The position numbers were made by a program, and so were the translations under genes. A DNA stretch of 64,000 nucleotides from a bacterium (GTDB lineage: Bacteria; Acidobacteriota; Thermoanaerobaculia; Multivoradales; J023): positions 1 to 64,000 of the forward strand of contig JAAELT010000115.1 in the NCBI GenBank assembly GCA_024226315.1, given 5' to 3'. This document shows positions 25,585 to 37,635 of this stretch, one piece after another (the stretch's first letter is position 1; each line of letters begins with the position of its first letter). The notes below the pieces were generated by a model, which saw only the letters and a list, made by a program, of their open reading frames with translations, had not been told where the DNA came from and did not search any database.

Positions 25585-27966
25585 ATGGATGTCTGGATCA
25601 AGGATTTGCGTTACGCCTTGCGCACTCTCCGCAAGAGCCCCACCCTCACCCTCTTCGCCCTGTTGACGCTGGCCCTCGGCATCGGTGTCAACACCGCCGT
25701 CTTCAGCGTCACCCGCGGTGTCTTGCTGGCGCCGTTGCCCTATCGCGACGCCTCGTCGATCGTGCGCGTCTGGGCGGAGTGGCCGACCAACGCTGAGTTC
25801 TACCTGCACTTTCGGGAAAAGACGTCCGCCTTCGCGGCGCTTTCGCTTTACCGGCCCACGACCTTCTCGCTGTCCGCCGACGGACGCCCCGAGGAGATCC
25901 GCGCCACCGCGGTGACCAGCGAGCATTTCGACGTCGTGGGAGTACGGCCAGCTCTCGGCCGCGCCTTCGTGCCCGGGGAGAGCCTTCCCGGCCATGGGGA
26001 GGTCGCCGTCCTGAGCCATGGCCTGTGGCAGCGCCGCTTCGGCGGGGATCCCGCGGTGATCGGGCGTCTGGTGAACCTCAACGGCCGCCGGCACCAGGTC
26101 GTCGGGGTCATGCCCGCCTCCTACAAGGCTCTCGACGAGCGATCACAGGTCTGGGTCCCGGTCACGATCGACGTCGCTGACGAGCTACACTGGGACAGGT
26201 TCACATACATCATGGTGGGCCGTCTGGGCTCGGCCGTCACTTGCGAGCGCGCCACCGGGGACCTCCGCGCCGCCATGGCCACCTACGAGGAAATGCGGCC
26301 GGGTTATCTCGCCGGGTTCGAGGAGGGAACCGTCGTCCCCTGGCACGAGTATCTGGTCGGCGACGTCCGCGCGACGTTCATCGTCCTGTTCGGTGCCGTC
26401 GGCCTGGTGCTGTTGATCGCCTGCGCCAACATCGCCAATCTTCTGCTCGTCCGGATCACCGGGCGGCGCCGTGAGCTGGCGCTGCGCAGCGTCCTCGGCG
26501 CCGGGCGCCGGCGGCTCGTCGCCCAGGTACTCACCGAGAGTACCCTCCTGTCGCTGCTCGGCGGAGCCCTGGGAATCCTCGTCGGCTCATGGACGCTGAG
26601 CGCGCTCGTCGACCATCTGCCGTCGTCGGTTCCACGGGTCTCGGAGATCCGTATCGACGGGTCGGTGATGGTCTTCGCGCTCGCCCTGGCGGTGGTTTCC
26701 GGTCTCGTCTTCGGCCTGCTGCCTGCACTGCGGGCCGGGCGCGTCGATCAGCGCTCGGCACTCGCCTCCGGCGCCCGCGGACTGACAGTGTCGAACCAGC
26801 GGCCCCTCCACCTGTTGATCGCCGCCGAGATCGCTCTAGCGGTGGTACTGGTGATCGGCGCCGGGCTCCTGGTCAAGAGCTTCCGGGCGTTGCTCGACGT
26901 CGACGTCGGCTTTACCACCGAGCGGGTCCTGACCCTGAATCTCAGGCCGCCGGCCGGGTCCTACCCCGACGATGCGGCACGTCGCGGCTATTTCGAGCGT
27001 GTGGCCGAACGCGCCGCCGCGGTGCCCGGCGTCGAGGCGGCAGCGATGATCAGCCGACTGCCGATGACGCGGGGCGACGTCAGCTTCAACTTCAGTCTCT
27101 CGGGGCGAGAGCTACCGGTGGACAGCCGTTCTGTGAGCGTTCGGGTGATGACCCCCGAGCTCCTGACCACCCTCGGCATCCCGCTCTTGCACGGGCGGCC
27201 GCTCTCGGCGAGCGACCACCCCGAGGCGCCGCCGGTCGGGCTGGTCAACCAGGCCATGGCAAGGCGGCTGTGGGGAGAGGAGAACGCGGTGGGACAAGAG
27301 CTCTTCCTCGAGGAAGACGAGCCGTGGTTCACCGTGGTCGGCGTCGTTGCCGACATCCGCCAGCATCGCCTCGACCAGGACACCGTGCCGCAGGTCTATC
27401 GCCCCCTGGCGCAGGCGCCGTGGGCGACGCGAATGGCGCTCGTCGTGCGCACCGCCGCCGGCGCTCCGGCCGTTCTTCCGGCGCTCGAAGAAGCGACCTG
27501 GTCGATCGACCCGCATGTCCCGATCACCGGTGTGGCGACGATCGAAGAGTTGATCCGCCGTTCGCTGGCGGACTCTCGCCTTCTCACCGCGCTGTTCTCG
27601 TTGTTCGGCGCCCTGGCGCTGGTGCTCGGAGCCCTCGGGGTCGCGGGCGTCACCTGGTATTCCGTCGTCCAGCGCACTCGGGAGAACGGCATCCGCCTGG
27701 CCCTGGGCGCGACGGGGAGAGACGTCCTCCGAACGACCCTGGCTCGCGCGCTCGTGCCCGTCGTCGCCGGACTCGGGCTCGGAGTGCTGGCCTCGCTGGG
27801 GCTCACGCGGCTCCTCCGGAGTTTTCTCTTCCAGGTCGCGCCGACAGATCCCCTGGTTTTCGGGGCGGTCCTCGTCCTCCTCGGGACCTGCGCGACGCTG
27901 GCCGCCTGGCTACCAGCGCGGCGGGCCACGAAGGCCGATCCGATGATCGCGATCAGAGCCGACTGA
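25585..27966 (+). CDS. ADOP-type duplicated ABC permease (MacB/FtsX-like)
   Basis: The 793-residue protein begins WIKDLRYALRTLRKSPTLT, then has a membrane helix and MacB-like periplasmic region, an FtsX permease block (LLIACANIANLLLVR), a second periplasmic region and a second FtsX block ending RRATKADPMIAIRAD. This doubled layout without a linked ATPase is the acidobacterial duplicated orphan permease pattern. ATG 25585 has GGAGG 7 nt upstream. No ATPase or membrane-fusion gene is near; cargo is unknown, with lipoprotein, peptide or drug export possible. Confidence 0.9.
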   Translation: MDVWIKDLRYALRTLRKSPTLTLFALLTLALGIGVNTAVFSVTRGVLLAPLPYRDASSIVRVWAEWPTNAEFYLHFREKTSAFAALSLYRPTTFSLSADGRPEEIRATAVTSEHFDVVGVRPALGRAFVPGESLPGHGEVAVLSHGLWQRRFGGDPAVIGRLVNLNGRRHQVVGVMPASYKALDERSQVWVPVTIDVADELHWDRFTYIMVGRLGSAVTCERATGDLRAAMATYEEMRPGYLAGFEEGTVVPWHEYLVGDVRATFIVLFGAVGLVLLIACANIANLLLVRITGRRRELALRSVLGAGRRRLVAQVLTESTLLSLLGGALGILVGSWTLSALVDHLPSSVPRVSEIRIDGSVMVFALALAVVSGLVFGLLPALRAGRVDQRSALASGARGLTVSNQRPLHLLIAAEIALAVVLVIGAGLLVKSFRALLDVDVGFTTERVLTLNLRPPAGSYPDDAARRGYFERVAERAAAVPGVEAAAMISRLPMTRGDVSFNFSLSGRELPVDSRSVSVRVMTPELLTTLGIPLLHGRPLSASDHPEAPPVGLVNQAMARRLWGEENAVGQELFLEEDEPWFTVVGVVADIRQHRLDQDTVPQVYRPLAQAPWATRMALVVRTAAGAPAVLPALEEATWSIDPHVPITGVATIEELIRRSLADSRLLTALFSLFGALALVLGALGVAGVTWYSVVQRTRENGIRLALGATGRDVLRTTLARALVPVVAGLGLGVLASLGLTRLLRSFLFQVAPTDPLVFGAVLVLLGTCATLAAWLPARRATKADPMIAIRAD

Positions 27967-27980
27967 CCCTCGCGATAGAT

Positions 27981-28033
27981 CTCTACGCCGACGCTCCCGA
28001 GGGCGGCGCGCGTTCACAATGATGGCCTTCCGC
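27981..28033 (+). pseudogene. Scrap of a second AGCS symporter gene
   Basis: By hand alignment these 53 bp match 47 of 54 positions of 21278-21331 within the AGCS symporter gene, including a 14-base and a 15-base identical run. The match covers the YADAPEGGAP insertion segment. A one-base deletion breaks the frame, and no homology was seen on either side. The rest of the 27967-28225 gap holds nothing I recognise. Confidence 0.65.
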
Positions 28034-28225
28034 CGCGCCGCGGCCTGTACCCCTGGTCAGGATCGGCGGCCGGTCGTTCGCCTGGGTGACTACGGCCTGA
28101 ATCGGCTGAATGAGGCGCATCGTATGAGCATGAATTCGAGTACCCCTACGACGAAACCGGGAAGCGCGCGCCACGGCTGACGTTGCGGGGGCAATCGAGC
28201 GCCGATCGGGCGCCTGTCGGCACGA

Positions 28226-28732
28226 TCAACTGCCGTTCATGAGACAGTAGTCGCAGACGCTGCCGTAGTTGACGTTGTCACCCGCGACTTCCGGCCTGCT
28301 CCGCACGGACCGGCCATAGGCGACTCTGAAGGTGGAGTAGCCGGGGTGCAGGTTCTTGCCCGGTCGGATCTCCTCCACGAGCCGTTCTCGCGGCACGGTC
28401 AGACGGCAGACGACGCAGGTCGGCCCGTTGCCCGTGGGCTGTTTCTGGGTGCGGTGCACCACCTCGAGCTCGTGGGCCTTGCCCTTCAGCGTGGGCCACT
28501 TGTCTTTGTAGTCGGCCAGCTCAGCGGCAGCGGTGGCGTCTCTGCGGGCGTGCGCGGGGCACCGCCAGCCGGGTGGCACCTCGTGGCTCAGGAAACCGGG
28601 ATGCAGGCGTTCGCGACACTCGGCCTTGAATCTGGCCACGGGAACATTGACGCGGCAGATGGTGTAGGTCTCGTTGCGGCCTCCCTGTCCATCGCGGTTG
28701 CCGCAGACGAATTCGCGTTCCGGAATCGACAT
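28226..28732 (-). CDS. Cys-rich hypothetical protein with an internal duplication
   Basis: 168 residues from ATG 28732, which has GGAGG 7 nt upstream. Two related segments are visible: TICRVNVPVARF...LHPGFLS and CVVCRLTVPRERL...LHPGYST. Both share a Cys-Arg-x-x-Val-Pro core followed by Leu-His-Pro-Gly. A Cys near the N-terminus (EFVCGNRDG) and CDYC near the C-terminus suggest paired metal-binding knuckles. There is no signal peptide or membrane segment. I do not recognise the family. It stands alone between the symporter scrap and a tandem-repeat array. Confidence 0.6.
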   Translation of the reverse strand: MSIPEREFVCGNRDGQGGRNETYTICRVNVPVARFKAECRERLHPGFLSHEVPPGWRCPAHARRDATAAAELADYKDKWPTLKGKAHELEVVHRTQKQPTGNGPTCVVCRLTVPRERLVEEIRPGKNLHPGYSTFRVAYGRSVRSRPEVAGDNVNYGSVCDYCLMNGS

Positions 28733-29033
28733 CGGGATCCTCCCTTCGTGATCGATGATCTCTGCTTCGCCTTCGGCAGCTCGGCGATCACGGGATCCGG
28801 CACGGTGGGCAGGATCCGAGGACCCGTGGCTTTGCGTCACCGGTTTGCACCGGGTTTGCCCTTTCGCGGCGCTCTTCAGCGCAAGCCAGACGAGACGGGC
28901 GGCGGTCGCTGCGGAGTGGCCGATGCGCGTCCCTTATCTATAAACGCGGATTCCGGGGCTCAAACTGATCGATGATCGGGCGCCCATCGAAGCTTCGTCG
29001 CCGACGGCCGGAGCGGTCGTGGAGCTCAGCGGG

Positions 29034-29291
29034 GCATGCTCGACAATGCCCCGGTGGCTCAATGAGGGTCCATGAAGCATGTTCGACAATACCCCGGTGG
29101 GCCAGTGAGGGTCATTGGCGCGTGTTGGACAATGCCCCGGTGGGCCAATGAGGGCTATGGACGCGGGTTCGACATTGCCCCGGTCTGTGACTGAGGTGCA
29201 ATGACGCAGGTTCGACAATGCCCCGGTGGGCGAGTGATGGTTATTGACGCGGTTTCGACGTTGCCCCGGTGGGCGAATCGAGGGCCGTTGT
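29034..29291. repeat. Six tandem copies of a 43-bp unit
   Basis: Units start at 29034, 29077, 29120, 29163, 29206 and 29249, each exactly 43 bp. The core TCGACAATGCCCCGGTGGGC is shared, with single-base changes between copies, and includes the small inverted repeat GCCC-cggt-GGGC. Since 43 is not a multiple of three, the array does not code for a repeated protein. Both halves of each unit are conserved, so it is not a repeat-spacer array. The rest of 28841-29376 holds no gene. Confidence 0.85.
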
Positions 29292-29393
29292 CGAGTGTAG
29301 CCGCTTTGCGCTGACCGCGAGAAGCTATTTGTTCTCAGTGCCTTACGGCGAACAAGCTCGCCGGGTTCAGCGATAGCTAGTCATCGCAGTCGA

Positions 29394-30190
29394 TCATGCC
29401 GCAGACTCGTAGATGCTCGCCCCCGCGCCGTAGTACGCGTCGAAGACGTGCTGATAGACGCGGTTGCACTTGGCCTCGAAGAGCTCCGGCGTGTAGACCT
29501 CGGGAAGTCCCTGGTCCATGACAGTCTCGATGGTGACGCGGACCTGCGCTCGCGACTGCTGGCGCTTGCGCCAGTCGAGCACGAGCTTGCCGTCCTTGAG
29601 GCTCTGGAGCAGGTCGCGGGCGGCTGTCTTGACCTGGAGCTCTTCCTTCCTGGAGAGCTTCATCTCCGGGCGGGTGAGGATGTCGAAGAGGGTGAGCTCT
29701 TCCTCGCTCAGCTCCTCGCGCAGGCCACGCTGCTCTTCGTCGCTGAGGTCGCGGGTGAGGTCGAGGAGGGCCTGGAAGAGCGCCTCGATGTTCATGGCGT
29801 TGGCGTTGTAGGCGTCGATCAGCCTCTGGAAGCGGTCCATGAAGTCGGCGCGGGTGGGGTTGAGGCGCGCCATGCGGGTGAGCTTGCGGCGCAGCGCGGA
29901 TTTGAGCTTCTCGGTCTCGATGTGCTTGCGGCCGCGAGCGAAGCGCTCGCGCAGGGCCTCGAAGTCGAGCTGGCTCAGGTCGACGCGGTCGTCGGTGCGT
30001 TCGTGGATCACGTAGGCTTCCGCCGCCACCGAGCGGTCGAGCAGGTCCTCGACGTCGCCCATCACGTCGTAGATGTCCGCCGGCGGGGTGACGGCGCGGA
30101 TCTCGGCGGCCAGGCGCTGGATAGCGGCGTGGCGCGGCAGGGCTTCGTTGGCGATCGGGTCGGGGAGCACGGCCTTGAACAGCTTGCCGA
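29394..30190 (-). pseudogene. C-terminal fragment of type I restriction subunit HsdR
   Basis: About 260 residues matching only the C-terminal helical region of HsdR (AVLPDPIANEALPRHAAIQRL to the end). The translocase and nuclease domains are missing. The 5' end joins out of frame to an HsdS fragment at about 30190, inside GGCAAGCTGTTCAAGG. There is no start codon of its own with a ribosome site; GTG at 30170 is internal. This is best read as a deletion remnant. Confidence 0.75.
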
Positions 30191-30513
30191 CGCAGCGCGG
30201 TCATGAATGTCTGAAACTGTCTGAGAATCGCGGCAGGCGGCACTGGAATCCCGTATCGGGCTAGGACATCCCAATTCGCCCTCGGCATCTTCGTGCCTTG
30301 AGAGGTGGCGGTCGCGTGCTCGACAAAGTCGGTGCTCGAGGTGCAAGCGAGTACCAAGCCCGACACCTCCACTGCCTGCGGTCGAATCACGATCGTGTCT
30401 GAGGAGCAGACCCCGGCTATTGGAGCGATTCCCACCTTGTGTAAATACGGCCGTATCTTTCCGAACAGGATATCGCCACGGCGAAAGAGCAGCTTCGTAC
30501 TCTTTACGCTCCC
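30187..30513 (-). pseudogene. Internal fragment of type I specificity subunit HsdS
   Basis: About 109 residues with the HsdS-like signature LLFRRGDILFGKIRPYLHKV, then VCSSDTIVIRP and TSQGTKMPRANWDVLARY. It is roughly a quarter of a normal HsdS and covers part of one target-recognition domain and the following helix. It is fused in frame to an HsdM fragment upstream and out of frame to HsdR downstream, with both partners truncated. Confidence 0.75.
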
Positions 30514-30528
30514 GACTGTTCCCTCGGC

Positions 30529-30711
30529 CGACGCCACCTTGCAGAGACCCGGCACGTCCACATACTCGCCGTCCGGGAATAACTCGGCCGACAGCTCGCC
30601 ACCACCATGCAGGTTCTCCGGCTCCTCGCCACGGTAGAGGCGAGCTATGTTCGCCAGATACTCCACCTGCTCCGCCGTCCAATCCCGATGCGCCGCTCGT
30701 CCTCGGAAAAA
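30529..30711 (-). pseudogene. C-terminal fragment of type I methyltransferase HsdM
   Basis: About 60 residues (FFRGRAAHRDWTAEQVEYL, LYRGEEPE, then FPDGEYVDVPGLCKVA) match the region near the C-terminus of HsdM; the methylase catalytic domain is absent. The upstream edge joins a truncated RES toxin in a different frame. The downstream edge passes in frame into the HsdS fragment, having lost the last HsdM residues. Confidence 0.65.
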
Positions 30712-30869
30712 TATAGGCAGCTCACGCCCCTCGGGTTGCACCGGTTCGGACGCCCCGAGGTGTAGAGAAAGGTCGGTGGCTCTCCGTGCTCGTACGCGAG
30801 CAGAGGTACGCATCGGAAGAGGCGACGTCGCATGCGACGAGTCGGAACCTCGGCCAGAAGGTGCCTCAA
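30645..30869 (-). pseudogene. Truncated RES-domain toxin
   Basis: The first half of a RES toxin is recognisable: RRLFRCVPLLAYEHGEPPTFLY, then SGRPNRCNPRGVSCLYFSED (each shown as a separate stretch). After the FSEDE segment the sequence passes into HsdM-derived DNA and stops at TAG 30645. RES toxins degrade NAD+ and need their C-terminal half, which is lost. TTG at 30869 is a possible start and AGGAGG lies at the end of the antitoxin gene, so the original pair was coupled. Confidence 0.7.
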
Positions 30870-30889
30870 CGCCTGGCGATCGGCCTCCT

Positions 30890-31237
30890 TCAGGCCGGGC
30901 TCCCGCTGAGCATGTCCTCGGCAAGCTCAGCGACCGTCTCGACGCCGCCCTCACGAATTACCGCGGTTGGCGAGTTGCCTTCCAGTAGCTCGTTGGGCAT
31001 ATCGAGCCATGCTCGGAGCTCGCTGGCCGATAGAACTGCTCGAAGACCGGCGATCCGCGCGAAATGAGCTAGTGCTGTCTGGTCCGACTCTTCGTCAGAC
31101 ATGGGCTGTCGTCGCCTTCCCAGGAGTTTGGCGAACTCGGAGACCGAAAGCCCCATCGACGCCGCGACTTCTCGCGCCGAAAGGTCGTCGGCCTGCAAGC
31201 TCGAGTTCGTGGTGCATACATCTGACAGTCGTTTCAT
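30890..31237 (-). CDS. Xre/MbcA/ParS-type antitoxin (orphaned)
   Basis: This 115-residue protein has an N-terminal helix-turn-helix (AREVAASMGLSVSEFAKLLG) and a C-terminal DUF2384-like domain (LRAWLDMPNELLEGNSPTAV, then ETVAELAEDML), the usual structure of antitoxins paired with RES toxins. It is complete, with ATG at 31237 overlapping the stop of a duplicated helicase tail as ATGA. The toxin downstream is truncated, so this gene is probably a leftover or acts only as an autoregulator. Confidence 0.82.
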   Translation of the reverse strand: MKRLSDVCTTNSSLQADDLSAREVAASMGLSVSEFAKLLGRRRQPMSDEESDQTALAHFARIAGLRAVLSASELRAWLDMPNELLEGNSPTAVIREGGVETVAELAEDMLSGSPA

Positions 31238-31380
31238 GATGGCGCCTCCGCCCGCTCCAGCAGCGCGGCAAAATCGTAGTTTACGCTGGTGACGTCAAAG
31301 TCGGGCTCCCGCCGAAACGGGCGCCGCAGGTTGTGGACCCGCAATCGCCCAGAACCCGGTACCCGGCTCTCGATGTCGTA
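31234..31380 (-). pseudogene. Duplicated 3' end of the DUF3883 helicase gene, with internal deletion
   Basis: The frame reads YDIESRVPGSGRLRVHNL, then FRREPDFDVTSVNYDFAALL and ERAEAPS. It matches the C-terminus of the helicase at 33170-36742 but lacks 45 residues between its Gln-Leu-Arg and Val-His-Tyr positions. The stop overlaps the antitoxin ATG exactly as the intact helicase stop overlaps its AlbA_2 partner. Homology ends upstream at about 31380. Confidence 0.78.
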
Positions 31381-31416
31381 AAGAAAGGCTGGCCGTTTGC
31401 ACCGCAAATCGGGGCG

Positions 31417-31547
31417 GATTGCAACCAAACGACTCGTGGTTGCAATAGTGAATCGCACCTAACCTGCTGAAAACAAGCACTCTGTGCTGAGGCGGATAGC
31501 CGCGTATTGCACGCTCATTGCAACAAGTCCTCTGTTTGGTTGCAATC
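31417..31547. repeat. Clustered TTGCAACCA inverted repeats
   Basis: A perfect 10-bp inverted repeat ATTGCAACCA/TGGTTGCAAT with a 9-nt loop lies at 31418-31446. The 14-base arm GATTGCAACCAAAC at 31417-31430 recurs inverted at 31534-31547, inside the last codons of the AlbA_2 gene. No T-run follows. The elements could be an operator or a rearrangement footprint. Confidence 0.55.
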
Positions 31548-33169
31548 GGAAGGCGCGGACCCAGGATACCAACGTGCGGCCCGCGTGGTACCGCGGACAT
31601 GAGCCAGCCCATCCCTGGCCAATTCTCGCAACAGGACTTGAATCTGGCTCCTGGGCAGCGCAGGAAGCACTTGGCGGAACTCCCCCATCCTCGACCCCTC
31701 GGGCTCGCTGTCCTGAATATGCTTCAGAAGCAGCTGCTTGTTCGTCTCCCGATCTAGCCCGCGCTTGCGCGTATACTCGCCACTTCTGCCGAGATGTCGA
31801 TAAAAGCGCCGCGACAGGAGAAGGCGAGCGCCCCGCCCGCGCCCCACGCGCTCCAGGACTCCCTGCTCCAGAAGCGGCTCGACCCTGGGTCGGAGCACCT
31901 CTGGGATGGGTTGCTCGCGGTGGACGAGATCCACCGCCAGGAAGTCGTCCGTGCCGAACGCCGCCAGTCGTTCGCTGCCGATCTTCTCGAGAAAGCGCAA
32001 GAACTCGGGGTCGCCGATCTCACCGTCCAGGGTGAGCCAAACCGAGTTGTCGTCTGTGCGGGAAAAATCGGGAAGAGGCTTGCTCTGGCGGATGCACTCG
32101 CGGAACATGAGGTCGAAGCCCTGACCGGCGCGTTCGACCAAGCCGCACTTACTGAGCACTTCGGCCACGCGGCGGTTTCGTGGATTCTGCTGCCAGAGCG
32201 CGTTCTCGGGAGTGATGCCGGCCGGAAAGCCGCCGGGACTAACGATCTCGATCCGTCGCGGGTACTGCCGGACGAAGACCGATCCCGAGTTCCTGTAGTC
32301 GCGGTGGCTCACGGCGTTGAGGAGAGCCTCGCGGATCGCGCGTTCGTTGAAGGTGGGCACGTCGAGGACGAAGAGCCCCTGCTGGAAGTGCTGCAGGTCG
32401 TTACGCAGGTCGATCAGCTCCCAGACCTCGTCCAGCGCAGGCAGAAACCCTTGGCGGAGCTCACGGCGCTGCGCGGCGGGCCCAGGCGATTTGCTCGAGC
32501 GGTATTCGAAGACGACCTCCGCCTGGCCGAGAAAGCGGCCGACGGCCGCGTGCGTCCCCAGCAGGATCAGGGCTGCGTAGGTCAATCGCCCGTCGACGAT
32601 CAACTCCGCATCCGACAACAGTCGGTCAACAGGACGCGAGGCGATGTCTTGATCTGGAGATTTGCGTTGCCAGAGGCGGCGCAGCAGCTCGACCGCTGCC
32701 GGATCCAAGTCATCGAGCCGGGCGCTATGGCATAGCTCCGCCGAGAAATCCGGCCCGGTTTCCCGGTGAATCCTCCTGAGCTGCTCGTCGGTCATCGGCA
32801 CGAGTGCGTCCCCGGCGCGCATCCAGAAAGAGCCCTTGTATTGCCAGGCGGTGCCGGGCAGGCGGGGAGGGACGTGAACGATGAGAACGCGTTTGCCTTC
32901 GTGGAAGTATTCCTCGACAGGGATGTGCTGGCGCAGACGCTCGAATAGACCTGCCTCGGTGCGACCTGGCTCGGCGAAGGCCGGCGTGCCCGGGACCCGG
33001 CGGGGCCTGGTGTCGCTCACGCCGAGGACCATGGTGCCACCACCCTCGTTTCCCAGCGCTACGCAGTACTTGACCAGGTCTTCGAAGTGAAAGCCGCCAG
33101 CGGCCGTCTTGAACTCCAGGCGACGTCCTTCCACGCCTGTCAGCCATGCTTGGAACTGCTCGGCTGTGG

Positions 33170-33173
<4 letters not shown>
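31515..33173 (-). CDS. AlbA_2 (Schlafen-type) / RecG-like ATP-binding protein
   Basis: This 552-residue protein starts with an AlbA_2 domain (EGRRLEFKTAAGGFHFEDLV, then VALGNEGGGTMVLGVSD). It has a GHKL-like HATPase region (FNERAIREALLNAVSHRDY, GFPAGITPEN, GQGFDLMFREC) and C-terminal winged helices. Such proteins are frequent in defence islands and are thought to bind nucleic acid and ATP. It follows the helicase as ATGA, so the two are translated together. The last residues run through one arm of the local inverted repeat. Confidence 0.83.
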
Positions 33174-36742
<3,569 letters not shown>

Positions 36743-36954
36743 GCGAGGAAGAGAACATCGGAGGGTATCTGCGGGACAAGACTACAACATGCCGGCTCGG
36801 TTCGTTGAGCGTCGGTACGGGCAGGCTAGCGGTGCCGACGAGACAAATGCCACGCGGGCGCCTTGCCTGCCTGGCGTCTAATGAATTTCTGGCGTGCGCA
36901 GCATCAATCAGCGGTAGCTATTTTAGCGGCCGGCGACTTTATGCGCTCTGTAGC

Positions 36955-36983
36955 TTGACAAATGCTATTTCAATCTCTATGCT
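36955..36983 (+). promoter_or_regulatory. Sigma-70-type promoter for the 37-38.6 kb operon
   Basis: A perfect TTGACA (36955-36960), a 17-bp spacer and TATGCT (36978-36983) lie 53 bp before the next gene, in locally AT-rich DNA. This is the best promoter match noticed in the window. Confidence 0.65.
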
Positions 36984-37036
36984 GGTCCCAACATGGCGTT
37001 TGCCGCTTGCCGGCCGGGCCACAGGAGATCCAGGAA

Positions 37037-37501
37037 ATGAAGGACATCACCAAGCAATCCCTCGGCGAGCTCAAGGCTCTCTACAACCGGAAGATCGAGT
37101 TCTGGACGAAGAAGAAGGTCGAGCACGAGAAGGAGATCGACAAGTGCAGACGGGAGATCAAGGCCTGCCAGACCAAGCTGCGCCATGTCGAGGCGCTGGT
37201 CGGCACGCCAGCCGGAGCGCCCAAGCCGGCGGCCAAGGTCACCCGGCGGCGGGGCAAGCGGCGGCGCCGGACGAGCCCGGTCAAGATCGCCACCCTGCAG
37301 GCGCTGCGCAACCGGCCCGGCGAACGGCTGACCACCAAAAGGCTCCTGACGGCCATTCGCCACGACACCGGCAAGCGGGTATCGCGCCAGTCGGTGAACG
37401 TCAACCTGGGGTTGCTGGAGAAGGAAGGATCGATCCGGAAGTTCCCCGCGCCGCGCGGCGCGGGAGCACGCTTCGTCTACGCGGCGGTGCCGAGCGCATG
37501 A
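37037..37501 (+). CDS. Coiled-coil / winged-helix hypothetical protein
   Basis: 154 residues from ATG 37037, with AGGAGA 9 nt upstream. Residues 1-55 form a charged coiled coil (ELKALYNRKIEFWTKKKVEH), followed by a Lys/Arg-rich linker (RRRGKRRRRTSP) and a helix-turn-helix-like segment (RQSVNVNLGLLEKEGSIRKF). It looks like a small DNA-binding protein. No family is recognised. It is the first gene after a strong promoter, followed by a micro-ORF and a second coiled-coil gene. Confidence 0.65.
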   Translation: MKDITKQSLGELKALYNRKIEFWTKKKVEHEKEIDKCRREIKACQTKLRHVEALVGTPAGAPKPAAKVTRRRGKRRRRTSPVKIATLQALRNRPGERLTTKRLLTAIRHDTGKRVSRQSVNVNLGLLEKEGSIRKFPAPRGAGARFVYAAVPSA

Positions 37502-37547
37502 GCCGAGTGGGCGAGATAACAACGCATGGAGAAAGGAGGTGATGCGC

Positions 37548-37619
37548 ATGACACAACATGACAGTCGGGGGCGTCGTGCCCTGGACGCCGCTCGGCGTCC
37601 GCAGTCCGAAAACCACTAA
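37548..37619 (+). CDS. Micro-ORF with a near-consensus ribosome site (23 aa)
   Basis: ATG 37548 follows AAAGGAGGTG with 8 nt from GGAGG, the strongest Shine-Dalgarno in this part of the window; an in-frame ATG two codons earlier is also possible. The frame encodes a basic peptide beginning TQHDSRGRRALDAARR and stops at TAA 37617, 16 bp before the next gene. It may be a leader peptide that couples translation, or a real microprotein. There is no homology evidence. Confidence 0.45.
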   Translation: MTQHDSRGRRALDAARRPQSENH

Positions 37620-37635
37620 GCAAAGGAGATAAAGG

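Noticed and set aside
29034..29291. CRISPR array
   Set aside because: Units are contiguous and conserved along their whole 43 bp, with no variable spacers and no cas genes nearby.
30645..31237. Functional Xre-RES toxin-antitoxin pair
   Set aside because: The RES protein is cut after about 65 residues and continues into HsdM-derived sequence, so the catalytic half is missing.
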